A stretch of DNA of 64,000 nt, taken from NCBI GenBank assembly GCA_041389495.1, contig JAWKRT010000002.1, forward strand, positions 372,001 through 436,000, written 5' to 3'. This DNA comes from Myxococcota bacterium. GTDB lineage: Bacteria; Myxococcota_A; UBA9160; UBA4427. The notes beneath the pieces are model-generated. The model saw nothing but the letters and a program-made list of their open reading frames with translations, ran no database searches and had not been told where the DNA came from. The translations under genes and the position numbers were made by a program. Of this stretch, positions 23,474 to 32,353 are shown piece after piece (the first letter of the stretch is position 1; each line of letters begins with the position of its first letter).

Positions 23474-26116
23474 ATGTCGCCCGCCGCCTCGCCCGTCGAC
23501 GCCGCCGCGGGGCGCGGGCGCATCGTCCTCGTCCTGCTCTTCTTCGTCTCGGGCGCGGCGGGCCTCGTCTACGAAGCCGTCTGGAACCGGCTGCTCGTCC
23601 TCCAGATGGGCAACACGGCCTACGCGCTCACCACGATCCTCACCGTGTTCATGGGCGGCCTCGCGCTCGGGAGCTTCGTCGGCGGCCGCGTCGCGTCGCG
23701 ACTGCGCGACCCGCTCGCGGCCTACGGATGGCTCGAGCTCGGCATCGGCGTCTACGCGACGCTCGTTCCCACGCTGATCGCGGCGCTCGAGCCCGCGATG
23801 CGCGTCGTCTACAACTCGTGGTTCCAGTCGCTGCTCGCGTTCAGCTTCTTCCAGTTCCTGGCGTGCGGGGCCGTGCTGCTGCTGCCCGTCGTCGCGATGG
23901 GCGCGACGCTCCCGATCGTGAGCGACTTCGTGGCGCGTCGCGGCGGCGGCGTCGGCACCTCCGTCGGGCTCGCCTACGGCGTCAACACGTTCGGCGGGTT
24001 CCTCGGCGTGCTCGTCGGCGGCCTGCTGCTCGTGCCGTGGCTCGGGCTCCACCGCGCGAACCTGGCCGGCGCCGCACTCAGCGCGAGCGCGGGCCTCGCG
24101 GCGATCGCGGGCGCGCGCGTGCTCGGCGCGCCGGGGCCGTCGCGCGAGCTGCGCACCGAGGCGCCGACGCGCGCGACGGGCGACTCGCCGTTCCCGCCCG
24201 CGCTCCTGTTCGCGGCCCTCGCGGCGAGCGGCTTCGCGGCGATGACGTACCAGGTGGCGTGGACGCGCGTGCTCACGCTCTCGATCGGCTCCGTCACCTA
24301 CTCGTTCCCGCTGATCGTGGGCGCCTTCATCGGCGGGCTCGCGGTCGGTGCCTCGGTGCTCGGACGCCTCGGCGACCGCCCCTCGCTCGGCGCGCCGCTG
24401 CTCGTCGCCTGTCAGCTCGGCATCGCCGTCGTGGCGCTCGCGACGATCCCGGTGCTCGGCGACCTCCCGGTGCGCATCGCGCTGCTCGTCGCGCGCCATT
24501 CGGACTCCTTCGTCGCGCTCCAGCTCGCGAAGTTCGCGGCCGTCTTCGCGGTCGTGTTCGCGCCGACGTTCCTGATGGGCGGGATGCTGCCGCTCGCGGC
24601 GCGCGCGGTCGCCGCGGGCGGCACCGACGACGTGGGAGCCGCGGTCGGACGTTGCTATGCGAGCAACACGGTCGGGACGATCGCGGGCGCCTTCGTCGCG
24701 GGCTTCGCGCTCGTGCCGACGATCGGCATGCAGGAGACGATCGCGGTCGCCGTCGCGGTCAACGCGTGGGTGGGCGCCGTCCTGCTCGCGCGGTCGGGCT
24801 GGCTCGCGCCGATGGCGCGCACGGCGCTCGGCGGAGCGGCGGCGCTCGGACTCACGGCGGCGGCGTTCGGCATGCCCGACTGGGACCGCACCGTGCTGAC
24901 GAGCGCGCCCTATCTCAATGCGAACCTCTACGCCGACGGCGAGAACCTGACCGCGGCCGAAGTGCGTCGCGTGCTCTCCTACAAGGCCGACATCGTCTAC
25001 TACCGCGAGGACGTCGCCACCACGGTCACCGTCCTCGACGATCGGCGCCGGCGGTACCTCTACGTCGGCGGGAAGCTCGACGCGGTCTCGCGCGACCCGA
25101 CGCAGAGCCTGCTCGGCCTGCTCCCGATGCTCCTGCACCCGGACCCCGAGCGCGTGCTCGTCGTCGGGCTCGGGAGCTCGGAGACGCTCGGCGCGACGCT
25201 CCGCTACGACGCGGCGCGCACGGTCGACTGCGTCGAGATCTCGCCCGGCGTCGTCGAGGCCGCGGGGCGCTTCTTCGAGATCGATCGCCCGGTGCTCCGC
25301 GACCCGCGCCTGCGGCTGCGCATCGGCGACGGGCGCGTGCACATGGCGATGACCGATCGCACCTACGACGTGATCGTGTCGCAGCCCGGCAACCCGTGGA
25401 TGGCGGGCGCGTCGGCGCTCTTCACGCGCGAGTACTTCGAGCAGCTGAGGTCGCACCTCGCGCCGGGCGGCGTCGCGAGCATCTGGATCCAGGGCTTCGG
25501 CGCGTCGCCCGAGAGCGTGGCGTCGCTCATCGGGACGCTGTCCTCGGTGTTCGAGCACGCCGACCTGTGGGAGGGGCGCGTGCTCGGCGACTACATCCTC
25601 ACGGCCTACGACGCCCCGCTGCGCTTCGACGTCGACGCGCTCGCGCAACGCATGCGCGAGCGCTCCGTGGCGCTCGCCTTCGAGCGCGCGTCGGTCGAGG
25701 ACGTCGCCGACCTGCTCGGGTACTACGTCGCGCCGGCCGGGTCGATCCGCGGGCTCGACGGCGGCGACCTCGTCAACCGCGACGACCGCAACTTCCTCGA
25801 GACGCGCCTGCAGCGCGAGCTCCTGCTCCGGAGGGAGCGCGACGTGTACGTCGCGCTCTCGGGCCGCCGCGAGAGCGCGCTCCCGCGCGTCGCCGCCGCG
25901 ACGAGCGACGCGGCGCGCGAGACGCTGGCGAAGCTCGGCCGGATCGAGCGGGCGCGCGAGCTCGCGCGGCAGGTGCGCGAGATCGAGCTGCGCGCGGATG
26001 CGCTCGGCGAGGGCGGCGACGTCGTCGCGGCCGCGGCGCTCGACCGGGAGGCAGCCGCCCTGCGCGACCACATCCGCGAGCTCGACCCGAAGGCCGCGAT
26101 CCTCGAGGGAAGCTAG
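23474..26116 (+). CDS. Membrane-embedded spermidine-synthase-like protein
   Basis: 880 aa. Residues 15-470 hold about a dozen hydrophobic segments in two MFS-like halves (FFVSGAAGLVYEAVWNRLL; FAALAASGFAAMTYQVAWTRVL), the repeated layout of bacterial fused spermidine-synthase-like membrane proteins. Residues 500-790 are a Rossmann methyltransferase/aminopropyltransferase-like domain with VLVVGLGSSETLGATLRYD, VDCVEISPGVVEAA, RIGDGRVHM and DVIVSQPGNPWMAG. The Asp normally needed for polyamine transfer is not clear, so the activity may differ. A C-terminal helical stretch (REIELRADALGEGG) ends the protein. It has no ribosome-binding site; the -10 box at 23457 suggests a leaderless message. The gene ends convergent with the small gene at 26151, with a hairpin between them. 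Confidence 0.85.
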   Translation: MSPAASPVDAAAGRGRIVLVLLFFVSGAAGLVYEAVWNRLLVLQMGNTAYALTTILTVFMGGLALGSFVGGRVASRLRDPLAAYGWLELGIGVYATLVPTLIAALEPAMRVVYNSWFQSLLAFSFFQFLACGAVLLLPVVAMGATLPIVSDFVARRGGGVGTSVGLAYGVNTFGGFLGVLVGGLLLVPWLGLHRANLAGAALSASAGLAAIAGARVLGAPGPSRELRTEAPTRATGDSPFPPALLFAALAASGFAAMTYQVAWTRVLTLSIGSVTYSFPLIVGAFIGGLAVGASVLGRLGDRPSLGAPLLVACQLGIAVVALATIPVLGDLPVRIALLVARHSDSFVALQLAKFAAVFAVVFAPTFLMGGMLPLAARAVAAGGTDDVGAAVGRCYASNTVGTIAGAFVAGFALVPTIGMQETIAVAVAVNAWVGAVLLARSGWLAPMARTALGGAAALGLTAAAFGMPDWDRTVLTSAPYLNANLYADGENLTAAEVRRVLSYKADIVYYREDVATTVTVLDDRRRRYLYVGGKLDAVSRDPTQSLLGLLPMLLHPDPERVLVVGLGSSETLGATLRYDAARTVDCVEISPGVVEAAGRFFEIDRPVLRDPRLRLRIGDGRVHMAMTDRTYDVIVSQPGNPWMAGASALFTREYFEQLRSHLAPGGVASIWIQGFGASPESVASLIGTLSSVFEHADLWEGRVLGDYILTAYDAPLRFDVDALAQRMRERSVALAFERASVEDVADLLGYYVAPAGSIRGLDGGDLVNRDDRNFLETRLQRELLLRRERDVYVALSGRRESALPRVAAATSDAARETLAKLGRIERARELARQVREIELRADALGEGGDVVAAAALDREAAALRDHIRELDPKAAILEGS

Positions 26117-26148
26117 GCGGGAGCGCGCGCGCCGCGTGCGCGCCCGCC
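26116..26148. terminator. Hairpin between convergent genes
   Basis: GGCGGG-A-GCGCGC pairs with GCGCGC-CCGCC across a nine-base loop; the first G is the last base of the TAG stop. There is no U-run, as is usual in very GC-rich genomes, so it is a terminator by position and structure only. Confidence 0.4.
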
Positions 26149-26150
26149 GC

Positions 26151-26555
26151 TCACGGGAGCACGCTCGCGCGCCGCAGGCGCTCGCTCATCGACGCGAGCC
26201 GCTCGGAGCGCGGATAGTCGCGCCGCCAGCGCGCCACCACCTCGGCGATGCGCGCGCGCGACGACTGCGTGCGCACGAGGACGTCCACGTAGGCGGCGTA
26301 GAGATCCTCGGATTCCTTGTAGCCGCGGTCGAAGGCCGCGGCGAGCTTCTCGTTCGCCTCGTCGACGCGGCCCTCGCGGGCCAGCGCGACGCCGGCGGTC
26401 GCGCGCACGCGGTCGGAGTCGGGGTAGACGTCCTCGAGCACGCGGTCGGGCGCGATGCGCTCGATCGGGCCCACCGCGACCTCCGCGACGCCGGCGACGA
26501 CGCCGAACGCGGCGATCACGATCGGCAGCTTGTAGTCCTGCCAGAGCCGCGTCAC
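26151..26555 (-). CDS. Small membrane-anchored TPR-like protein
   Basis: 134 aa from GTG 26555, overlapping the stop of the upstream membrane-protein gene as GTGA. One N-terminal membrane segment (LPIVIAAFGVVAGVAEVAVG) is followed by helical pairs of tetratricopeptide type (DRVRATAGVALAREGRVDEANEKLAAAFDRG; EDLYAAYVDVLVRT). I do not recognise a named family. Coupled translation with the polytopic protein at 26552..27658 suggests that they work as a pair, with this protein exposing its helical repeat to one side of the membrane. Confidence 0.7.
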   Translation of the reverse strand: MTRLWQDYKLPIVIAAFGVVAGVAEVAVGPIERIAPDRVLEDVYPDSDRVRATAGVALAREGRVDEANEKLAAAFDRGYKESEDLYAAYVDVLVRTQSSRARIAEVVARWRRDYPRSERLASMSERLRRASVLP

Positions 26556-27658
26556 AGGGACTGCTGCACCCGCTTGTCGCTCACCTTCCAGATGAACGAG
26601 TCCACGTAGAAGTGGAGCAGCTGGAAGACCTCGGGCAGCGCGAGGATCTGGAGCTCGACGAGCAGCGGCACCTGGTGGCGCGTGCCGAGCGGCTCGCCGC
26701 CCGAGAGGAAGCCGAAGCCGAAGTCGGCGAGCGAGCCGCCGACGATCACTTGATAGGCCGCCGCGTAGAAGACGGCCGCGCCGAGGAAGTAGGCGAGGCC
26801 GCCGCGGTCGAACATGCGCGACGTCGCGGCCGGCTCGATCCCGTCCGTGTCGTGCTTGCGCTGCATGTACGCGTGCACCATCACGATGTACTGGACGCCG
26901 TGCATGAGCCGGTGCGCGACGCCCCACACGAGGACCGAGTTCGTCTGGTACGCGGTGAAGTACCAGAGGAAGTAGCTCGCGCCGATGAACAGGTACTTGA
27001 GCGGGTTGACGCGGCCGCCGCGCGCGACCGATCGGAGGACGTGCGCGACGTAGAACACGAGGTACGCGCCCGCGGCCGTCCAGCTCGCGGCGTGCACGAC
27101 CGCGACGTCGGACGCCGAGAGGTCGACGCCCAGGCTCGAGACCGCCGGCACCCAGAACGTCTGCGTGTAGAGCGGCGTCGCGATCATCATGTTGACGTAC
27201 ATGACCGCGTGGAATCCGAGGTCGTAGCGTCGCGTCGACTCGCTTCCCGTGCCCGCCTTGAAGTCGTAGATGCGCGCGAAGCCGTGCTGCTGCATGAGCC
27301 CGTGCTGGATGTCCCAGAGGCGGATCAGCCAGAAGAGCGCGAGCGGCGCGAACGAGAGCCCGAGCGACACGACGCCGAGCAGGACGAGCGGAGCGACGAC
27401 GAGCCGCGTGCGGTAGCGCTCGAGGTCGGGGCGGTAGGCGTACGTCCGCACCCACGTCGCATAGTGATGGGGGACGGTGACCCAGACGTTGATCGCGGCG
27501 AGCGCGGCGAAGGGAAGCCAGCTGTCGGCGGCGAGCGCGGCGGCGATCGCGAGGAACGGGAGCCCGAGGAACCAGATCGCGTCGGCGCGCGGCCCGAGGA
27601 TGTAGCCGGTGCGGAACACGTCCTGGAGCCCGGTGTGGAGGCCGCCGGTCGCTTGCAT
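26552..27658 (-). CDS. Uncharacterised polytopic membrane protein with His clusters
   Basis: 368 aa with about eight hydrophobic segments. Histidines recur near membrane faces: VTVPHHYATW, WDIQHGLMQQHGFARIYD, VAHRLMHGVQYIVMVHAY and QLLHFYVDSFIWK. The last motif, His-Phe/Tyr-Tyr-x-Asp-x-x-Ile-Trp-Lys near the C-terminus, I recall from uncharacterised bacterial membrane proteins. The His pattern suggests a metal or heme site, as in membrane desaturases or hydroxylases, but the spacing does not match the classical three-His-box family. It is first in the unit with the 134-aa protein. I cannot name a function. Confidence 0.75.
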   Translation of the reverse strand: MQATGGLHTGLQDVFRTGYILGPRADAIWFLGLPFLAIAAALAADSWLPFAALAAINVWVTVPHHYATWVRTYAYRPDLERYRTRLVVAPLVLLGVVSLGLSFAPLALFWLIRLWDIQHGLMQQHGFARIYDFKAGTGSESTRRYDLGFHAVMYVNMMIATPLYTQTFWVPAVSSLGVDLSASDVAVVHAASWTAAGAYLVFYVAHVLRSVARGGRVNPLKYLFIGASYFLWYFTAYQTNSVLVWGVAHRLMHGVQYIVMVHAYMQRKHDTDGIEPAATSRMFDRGGLAYFLGAAVFYAAAYQVIVGGSLADFGFGFLSGGEPLGTRHQVPLLVELQILALPEVFQLLHFYVDSFIWKVSDKRVQQSL

Positions 27659-27822
27659 GCGCCCGATCGTACCACGCCGATCTCGCGCGAATCGGCGCGC
27701 GGCGCGCGCTTCTCGCGGCCGCGCCGCCGCGCGACGAGCGCGGTGTGACGGACGTGCACGCGACGAGGAGCGGCAGCGCGCGCGCAGCTCCGCGGCGGAA
27801 CGCGCCGCGGGCGCGGCATCGG

Positions 27823-29356
27823 CTACGCGGTCGGCTTCGGCCCGCCGGTCGCGACGAGGAGCGCCGCCGCGACGGCCGCGACGGCGGCCGCGCCCGTCCA
27901 GTCGCCCGCGCGCGCGTAGAGCGTCGCGTCGTCGCGCAGCCCGACGCGGCCGCGCAGCGTCGCGCGCTCGAGCACTCCGGTCTCCGCGCGCACGCGCCCG
28001 GCCGGGTCGACGATCGCGCTCACGCCGCTGTTCGTCGCGCGCACGAGCCAGCGGCGGTGCTCGATCGCGCGCAGCCGCGCGAGTGCGAGGTGGAGGTGCG
28101 GCTCGCGCGAATCCCCGAACCACGCGTCGTTGGCGAGCGTGACGAGCAGGTTCGCGCGCGATGCGCGCACCATCGCGCGCACGAACGCCGGCCGGATCGC
28201 CTCGTAGCAGATGGGCGTCGCGATGCGCGCGTCGCCGAGCCGCAGCGCCGGCGTCTCGCGCGAGGCGCGGAAGCGCTGGGCGTGCGGGAGCGACGCGCGC
28301 AGCGCGGGCCACGCGTCCTCGAAGGGAAGCCATTCGGCGATCGGGATCAAGAGGTTCTTGTCGTACGCGTCGCGGATCGCGCCGTCGGCGCCGACGAGGA
28401 AGGCCGAGTTCGCGCGCGCGCGGCGGCCGCCTTCCTCGAACACGGACGTGCCGCCGAACAGCAGCGCCACGTCGAGGTCGCCGCGCACGAGCTGTCCGTC
28501 GAGCGGGAGCGGGCGGCGAAGCGCGCGCGCGATCGCCGTCTCGGGCCACACGACGAGGTCGAGCGGCCCGTCCGCGAGGAGCTCCCGCGTCATCGCGACG
28601 TGCGCGCGCTGGCCGGCGAGCCCCGCGTCGCGCTTCTCGAGCAGTCCGAGGTCGGCCTGCACGACGCCGACGCGGAGCACGGGCTCGCCGGCCGCGCCCG
28701 CGTCGGCGCCGAACGCGCGCTCGCGCGCGACGCCGTAGGCGAGCACGACCGCGGCGATCGCCGCGGCGGCGAGCGCGCCGCGCGCGCGGGGCGCGGCGCG
28801 CTCGCGCGGCGTCGACGAGCGCGGCGAGGCCCGCGTTCGCCGACGCGACGAGCGCCGTGAGCAGGAGCGGCCCGCCGAGGTCGGCGGTCTGCGCGAGCAC
28901 GGGCGCGCCGACGAGCGCTGCACCCGCGTGGACCGGGAACACCTGCGGCCACAGCCACTCGACCGCGACGAGCGGTGCCGCGCCCGCGAGCACCCGGCCG
29001 GCGCCGCGCGCGCGGAGGCGGTCGTAGAGCAGTGCGTAGGCGGCGAAGCCCGTCGCGAAGAACGCGCCGTGCGCGAGCCAGAGCACGGCGCCGAGCGCGC
29101 GCTGCTGCGCGAGGAAGACGTCGACGAGCCGCATCAGCCAGGTGAACCCGAGCGAATGCGCGACGAGGCCGAACGCGAAGCCGAGCGCGGCCGCTCCGCC
29201 GGCGCTCGCGCCGGGGCCGCGCGCGTCGAGCGCGAGCCAGAGCGGGACGAGGAAGGCGGCGAGGAGAGGCCACGCGTCGTCGCCGACGTAGCCGGCCGCG
29301 TAGAGCGCGCCGCCCGCCGCGGCCGCGACGAGCCGCGCGGCGGGCGCGCGCGTCAC
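27823..29356 (-). CDS. lnt: Apolipoprotein N-acyltransferase, reading frame broken
   Basis: The gene spans 511 codon-lengths, the usual size of Lnt. The N-terminal part (from GTG 29356, overlapping the ankyrin gene stop as GTGA) is the membrane domain, with PLLAAFLVPLWLALDARG and GFTWLMRLVDVF. The C-terminal part, in another frame, is the nitrilase-like catalytic domain with the triad Glu (LVVWPETAIA), Lys (AYDKNLLIPIAEWLPFE) and Cys (TPICYEAI). The frames change between about 28775 and 28812, in a run of GCG/CGC triplets, so one base is lost or gained there. Lnt adds the third acyl chain to lipoproteins in the inner membrane of Gram-negative bacteria. Because the rest is intact, an assembly error is as likely as a real mutation. 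Confidence 0.85.
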
Positions 29357-30009
29357 GGAGCGGGGTCGGGGCCCGAGGTCGGCGGTGCGGCGCACCCGGG
29401 CGTTCCCGGCGCCGCGCGATCGGCGGCCGTGCGTCCTTCCTGGTCGCGGAGCGCGCGGTCGGCGCCGCTCGCGACGAGGAGCTCCGCGATCGGGCCGTGG
29501 CCCTTCGCGCAGGCGATCATGAGCGGCGTGTCCTGGAAGCGATCGCGCACGTCGACGTCGGCGCCGCGCTCGATCAGGAAGCGCGCGGTCTCGACGCGAT
29601 TCGCAGCGACCGCGTGGAAGAGCGGCGTGCGGCCCTGCGCATCCGGCGCGTCGAGCGCGGCGCCCTGCGCGGCCAGATACTCGACGAGCGCGAGGTCGGC
29701 GCGCGCCGCCGCGTGCGAGAACGCGGTGCGGCCCTCGGCGTCGGGCACGTCGACGGCGGCGCCGCGCGCGCGAAGGAGCTTCGCGAGCTCGAGCGAGCGC
29801 GCGTCGCGCACGGCGAGCAGGAAGGCGTTGCGCCCGAGGTCGTCCTTCGCGTTCGGGTCGACGCCGAGCTCGAGCGCGCGCTCGACGCTCGCGCGGTCGG
29901 CCGTCCGCACCGCGTGGAGGAAGCGCTGCTCGAGCGTGAACGGCTCGGGCAGGCGCGGCTCGCCGGTGCCCATCACGCGGTTGGTCGGCGTCGGCTTCCC
30001 GGGCGCCAT
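29353..30009 (-). CDS. Ankyrin-repeat protein, probably exported
   Basis: 218 aa from the first ATG (MAPGKPTPTNRVMG). Five ankyrin repeats cover most of it, e.g. FLHAVRTADRASVERALELGVDPNAKDD, RTAFSHAAARADLALVEYLAAQGAALDAPD and DTPLMIACAKGHGPIAELLVASGAD. The frame stays open upstream and reads as a signal peptide (AARGAFAACAVVFATAVAIAAAPRTG), but that stretch has no ATG, GTG or TTG; a CTG at 30169-30171 overlapping the previous stop as CTGA would supply it. The protein is thus either cytoplasmic and short or exported from a rare CTG start. It overlaps lnt by four bases. Ankyrin domains bind proteins; the partner is unknown. Confidence 0.8.
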   Translation of the reverse strand: MAPGKPTPTNRVMGTGEPRLPEPFTLEQRFLHAVRTADRASVERALELGVDPNAKDDLGRNAFLLAVRDARSLELAKLLRARGAAVDVPDAEGRTAFSHAAARADLALVEYLAAQGAALDAPDAQGRTPLFHAVAANRVETARFLIERGADVDVRDRFQDTPLMIACAKGHGPIAELLVASGADRALRDQEGRTAADRAAPGTPGCAAPPTSGPDPAP

Positions 30010-30120
30010 GCCCGCCCCGTCGGCCGCGGCGCCCGTGCGGGGGGCCGCGGCGATCGCGACCGCGGTCGCGAAGACGACCGCGCACGCCGCGAAGGCGCCG
30101 CGCGCGGCGCGGCGCGAAGC

Positions 30121-30148
30121 GGCCGGGGGCCCGACGGGGCCCCCGGCC
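30121..30148 (-). terminator. Perfect 12-bp hairpin after the esterase gene
   Basis: GGCCGGGGGCCC, loop GACG, GGGCCCCCGGCC: a perfect 12-bp stem 20 bases after the stop of the pectin-acetylesterase-like gene. It has no U-run. If the ankyrin gene starts at CTG 30171 the hairpin would lie inside its signal-peptide coding part. Confidence 0.55.
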
Positions 30149-30167
30149 GGATGCTCCGGTCGCGCGC

Positions 30168-31490
30168 TCAGCTGCCGCTGATCGCGTCGTTGATCAGGGG
30201 CGCCACGATCTGCATCCCCGGATCTTCGTTGTTGTAGTTGTTCGAGGGCTCGACGAGGCGCAGCACCTGGCCGTTGTTCACCCAGGCCTGCAGGAACGTC
30301 TCGAGCGGCGTGAACGTGCCCGGGCACTTCCACGACTGCGTCCACGGCCACTGCCAGGCCTCGTACCACTTCTTCTTGCGGATGCTCGGGCACGCGTGGC
30401 TCCCGATGAACGTGATGATCGACGAGCAGTGGCTGTCGTTGATCGGGCGATGCCACGGGATGTGATAGCTGAAGTTCGGATGCGACTTCATCTCGTTGAT
30501 GAGGCGCGTCTGGTCCGTCCGCCACTTGGCGAGGATCTGCGCCTGCGTCTGGTTCGGGAAGAACCGCTCGTAGGAGAACCGCGAGAAGTTGTAGTCGCTC
30601 GAGTAGCCCGTGTAGGCCAGCCGGTCGTTCGGGAACTCCGTCGCCAGCATGTCGGTGATGCTGCCGAAGTCGTTCGGGTCGAACGACGCGGGAAGCTCGG
30701 CGTAGAGCGTCGTGAGATCCCACGCGGCCTCGATCGTCTGGTGCAGCGAGTACGAGTAGTAGGACGAGTTCGGCGCCGGGAAGATCGGGCCCGAGTCGTT
30801 GAGCATGAGGCCGAGCGCCGGTTGGATCTCGCGCCGCGCCTCGTTGTAGGCCGCCGTCGAGGCGACGCCGCCCGCGCTGAAGCCCGTCACGAGCATCTTG
30901 TTCACGTTCGGGAAGCGGTTCCCGAGGTACTGCATCGCCGCGCGCGTGTTGTGGAAGCCCGCGTGGCGCCACGTGATCGGCGGGTTCTGGCCGGTCGGGT
31001 CGACGTAGGTCGCGACGTTGTTGCCGACGTGCACGTCGCCCGTGCAGTACGGCATGTACACGACGTCCCATCCGTTCGTGACGATCGGGTTCTTCGGGCG
31101 CAGCGGGATGCCGGGGTCCGCGCCGTTCACGATGGGCGACACGTACTCGGCCTTGAACTGCGTGATGTAGTCGTCCGCGAGACCGTTCGGGTTGGCGGCG
31201 CCGAGGACGCCCGCCTGGCCGCTGCAGGTCTCGTAGTCCCAGCACGCGCCGCCGCCTTCGAACATGACGACGAGGTTGTTCGAGCTGGGCGAGTCGTAGA
31301 CCCAGAACTTGTACTGGGAGCCGTTGCCGCAGACGGTGCCCGGGAGCTCGACGCGCTCCCACGCGTAGTCGTTCCCGCCGTCGACGATGTCCTCGATGCC
31401 GATCGAGCTGGCTGCGAGGGGCATGCCGCACGCGAGCAGCATGACGAAGAGAGCGCGGAGCATCGGGCGGTCGTGCACGCGATCGTTCAT
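30168..31490 (-). CDS. Secreted pectin-acetylesterase/Notum-family hydrolase
   Basis: 440 aa. A signal peptide is at 10-28 (MLRALFVMLLACGMPLAAS). The mature part has the family's oxyanion motif MFEGGGACWDYETC, the nucleophile motif LVTGFSAGGVAST and a downstream FIGSHACPS segment; these match the pectin acetylesterase (PAE/Notum) family of alpha/beta hydrolases. Such enzymes deacetylate plant pectin or remove acyl groups from glycans or proteins; here the substrate is unknown. ATG 31490 has GGAAGGCGAG before it. By eye the gene uses more A/T and more Asn, Tyr and Trp codons than its neighbours, which hints at acquisition from another genome. A strong hairpin follows the stop. Confidence 0.85.
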   Translation of the reverse strand: MNDRVHDRPMLRALFVMLLACGMPLAASSIGIEDIVDGGNDYAWERVELPGTVCGNGSQYKFWVYDSPSSNNLVVMFEGGGACWDYETCSGQAGVLGAANPNGLADDYITQFKAEYVSPIVNGADPGIPLRPKNPIVTNGWDVVYMPYCTGDVHVGNNVATYVDPTGQNPPITWRHAGFHNTRAAMQYLGNRFPNVNKMLVTGFSAGGVASTAAYNEARREIQPALGLMLNDSGPIFPAPNSSYYSYSLHQTIEAAWDLTTLYAELPASFDPNDFGSITDMLATEFPNDRLAYTGYSSDYNFSRFSYERFFPNQTQAQILAKWRTDQTRLINEMKSHPNFSYHIPWHRPINDSHCSSIITFIGSHACPSIRKKKWYEAWQWPWTQSWKCPGTFTPLETFLQAWVNNGQVLRLVEPSNNYNNEDPGMQIVAPLINDAISGS

Positions 31491-31633
31491 CTCGCCTTCC
31501 CCCTTTGTGGATTCGCGGTCGTGGCGCGGCGGCGCGGGTGCGTCGCTGCACAGCGTTTCCCTATCACGAATCCGCGCGATCGGGCCGCGAAAACGAGCGA
31601 CTCGCAGTCACGTCCGCGCGGCGCGGCGGCCGC

Positions 31634-32341
31634 CTAGCGAGGCGCGTCGCCGGGCTCGCCGGCGCCCTCGCCCTCGCGGAACGCGCGTTCCTCTTCGAGC
31701 CAGCGGAGCCGCTCCTCCTCGTGGAGGCGGCGGCGCTCGAGCGCCTCGGAGAGCCGCGCCGGCATCTCCTCGAGGCGCGCGAGATGGAGCGTGCGCGCGA
31801 GCTCGAGGAGCCCGACGTCGCGCTCGGGCAGCACGTCGCGGTAGCGATCGAGCAGGTGGGACGAGAACTCGACGGCATCGGCCGAGATGCGCTGACGCAA
31901 AGCGAAGTAGTCGCGTACCTCGGCCTCGTCGGCGAGGTTGGCCTGCACGCGGCCGAAGCGCCGGTTCCACTCGGCGCGCGTCTCCTCGCGGTCGCGGAGC
32001 ACGCGCGCGTCGGTCGTCGGCGCAGACAGGGTCCAGAACAGGTTGTCCGGCATCTCGTCGCGCACGGCGTCGAGGTCGACCTGCGCCCACGCGAAGGCCT
32101 CGGGCTCGAAAGCGTCACCCGCGCTCGCGTCGGCCGGTGCGGGAGGGTCGGCACTCCCGGTCGCCGGCACGCCCTGCGTCACGAGCTCCTCGGCGACGAC
32201 CGTCGGCGCCGTCTCGTCCGCTGGGGCGGGCGAGGCCGGTCGGGTCGCGCGCCCGAAACCCCGCAGCACACCGATCGCGGCGACCGTCACGAGGGCGAGG
32301 ACGATCAGCGAGCGGCGGGCGCGCGCGGTCTCCGACGACAC
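31634..32341 (-). CDS. Membrane-anchored helical protein of unknown function
   Basis: 235 aa: one N-terminal membrane segment (SLIVLALVTVAAIGVLRGF), a Pro/Ala-rich linker (35-80), then a conserved-looking helical domain (WAQVDLDAVRDEMPDNLFWTLSAPTTDARVLRDREETRAEWNRRFG onward, with LLDRYRDVLPERDVGLLELARTLHLARLEEMP). The last 30 residues are a charged coiled coil (RRRLHEEERLRWLEEER). I have seen the MPDNLxWxxAAPTxD motif in uncharacterised deltaproteobacterial proteins but cannot name it. It resembles lipase-chaperone-like helical proteins only in general build. The domain probably faces the periplasm. Confidence 0.75.
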   Translation of the reverse strand: MSSETARARRSLIVLALVTVAAIGVLRGFGRATRPASPAPADETAPTVVAEELVTQGVPATGSADPPAPADASAGDAFEPEAFAWAQVDLDAVRDEMPDNLFWTLSAPTTDARVLRDREETRAEWNRRFGRVQANLADEAEVRDYFALRQRISADAVEFSSHLLDRYRDVLPERDVGLLELARTLHLARLEEMPARLSEALERRRLHEEERLRWLEEERAFREGEGAGEPGDAPR

Positions 32342-32353
32342 CCGGGCGGCTCG

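Noticed and set aside
22430..26116. One fused 1228-codon protein covering amidotransferase and spermidine-synthase regions
   Set aside because: The upstream part of that frame is a shadow of the amidotransferase, which is in another frame with its own Cys2 start.
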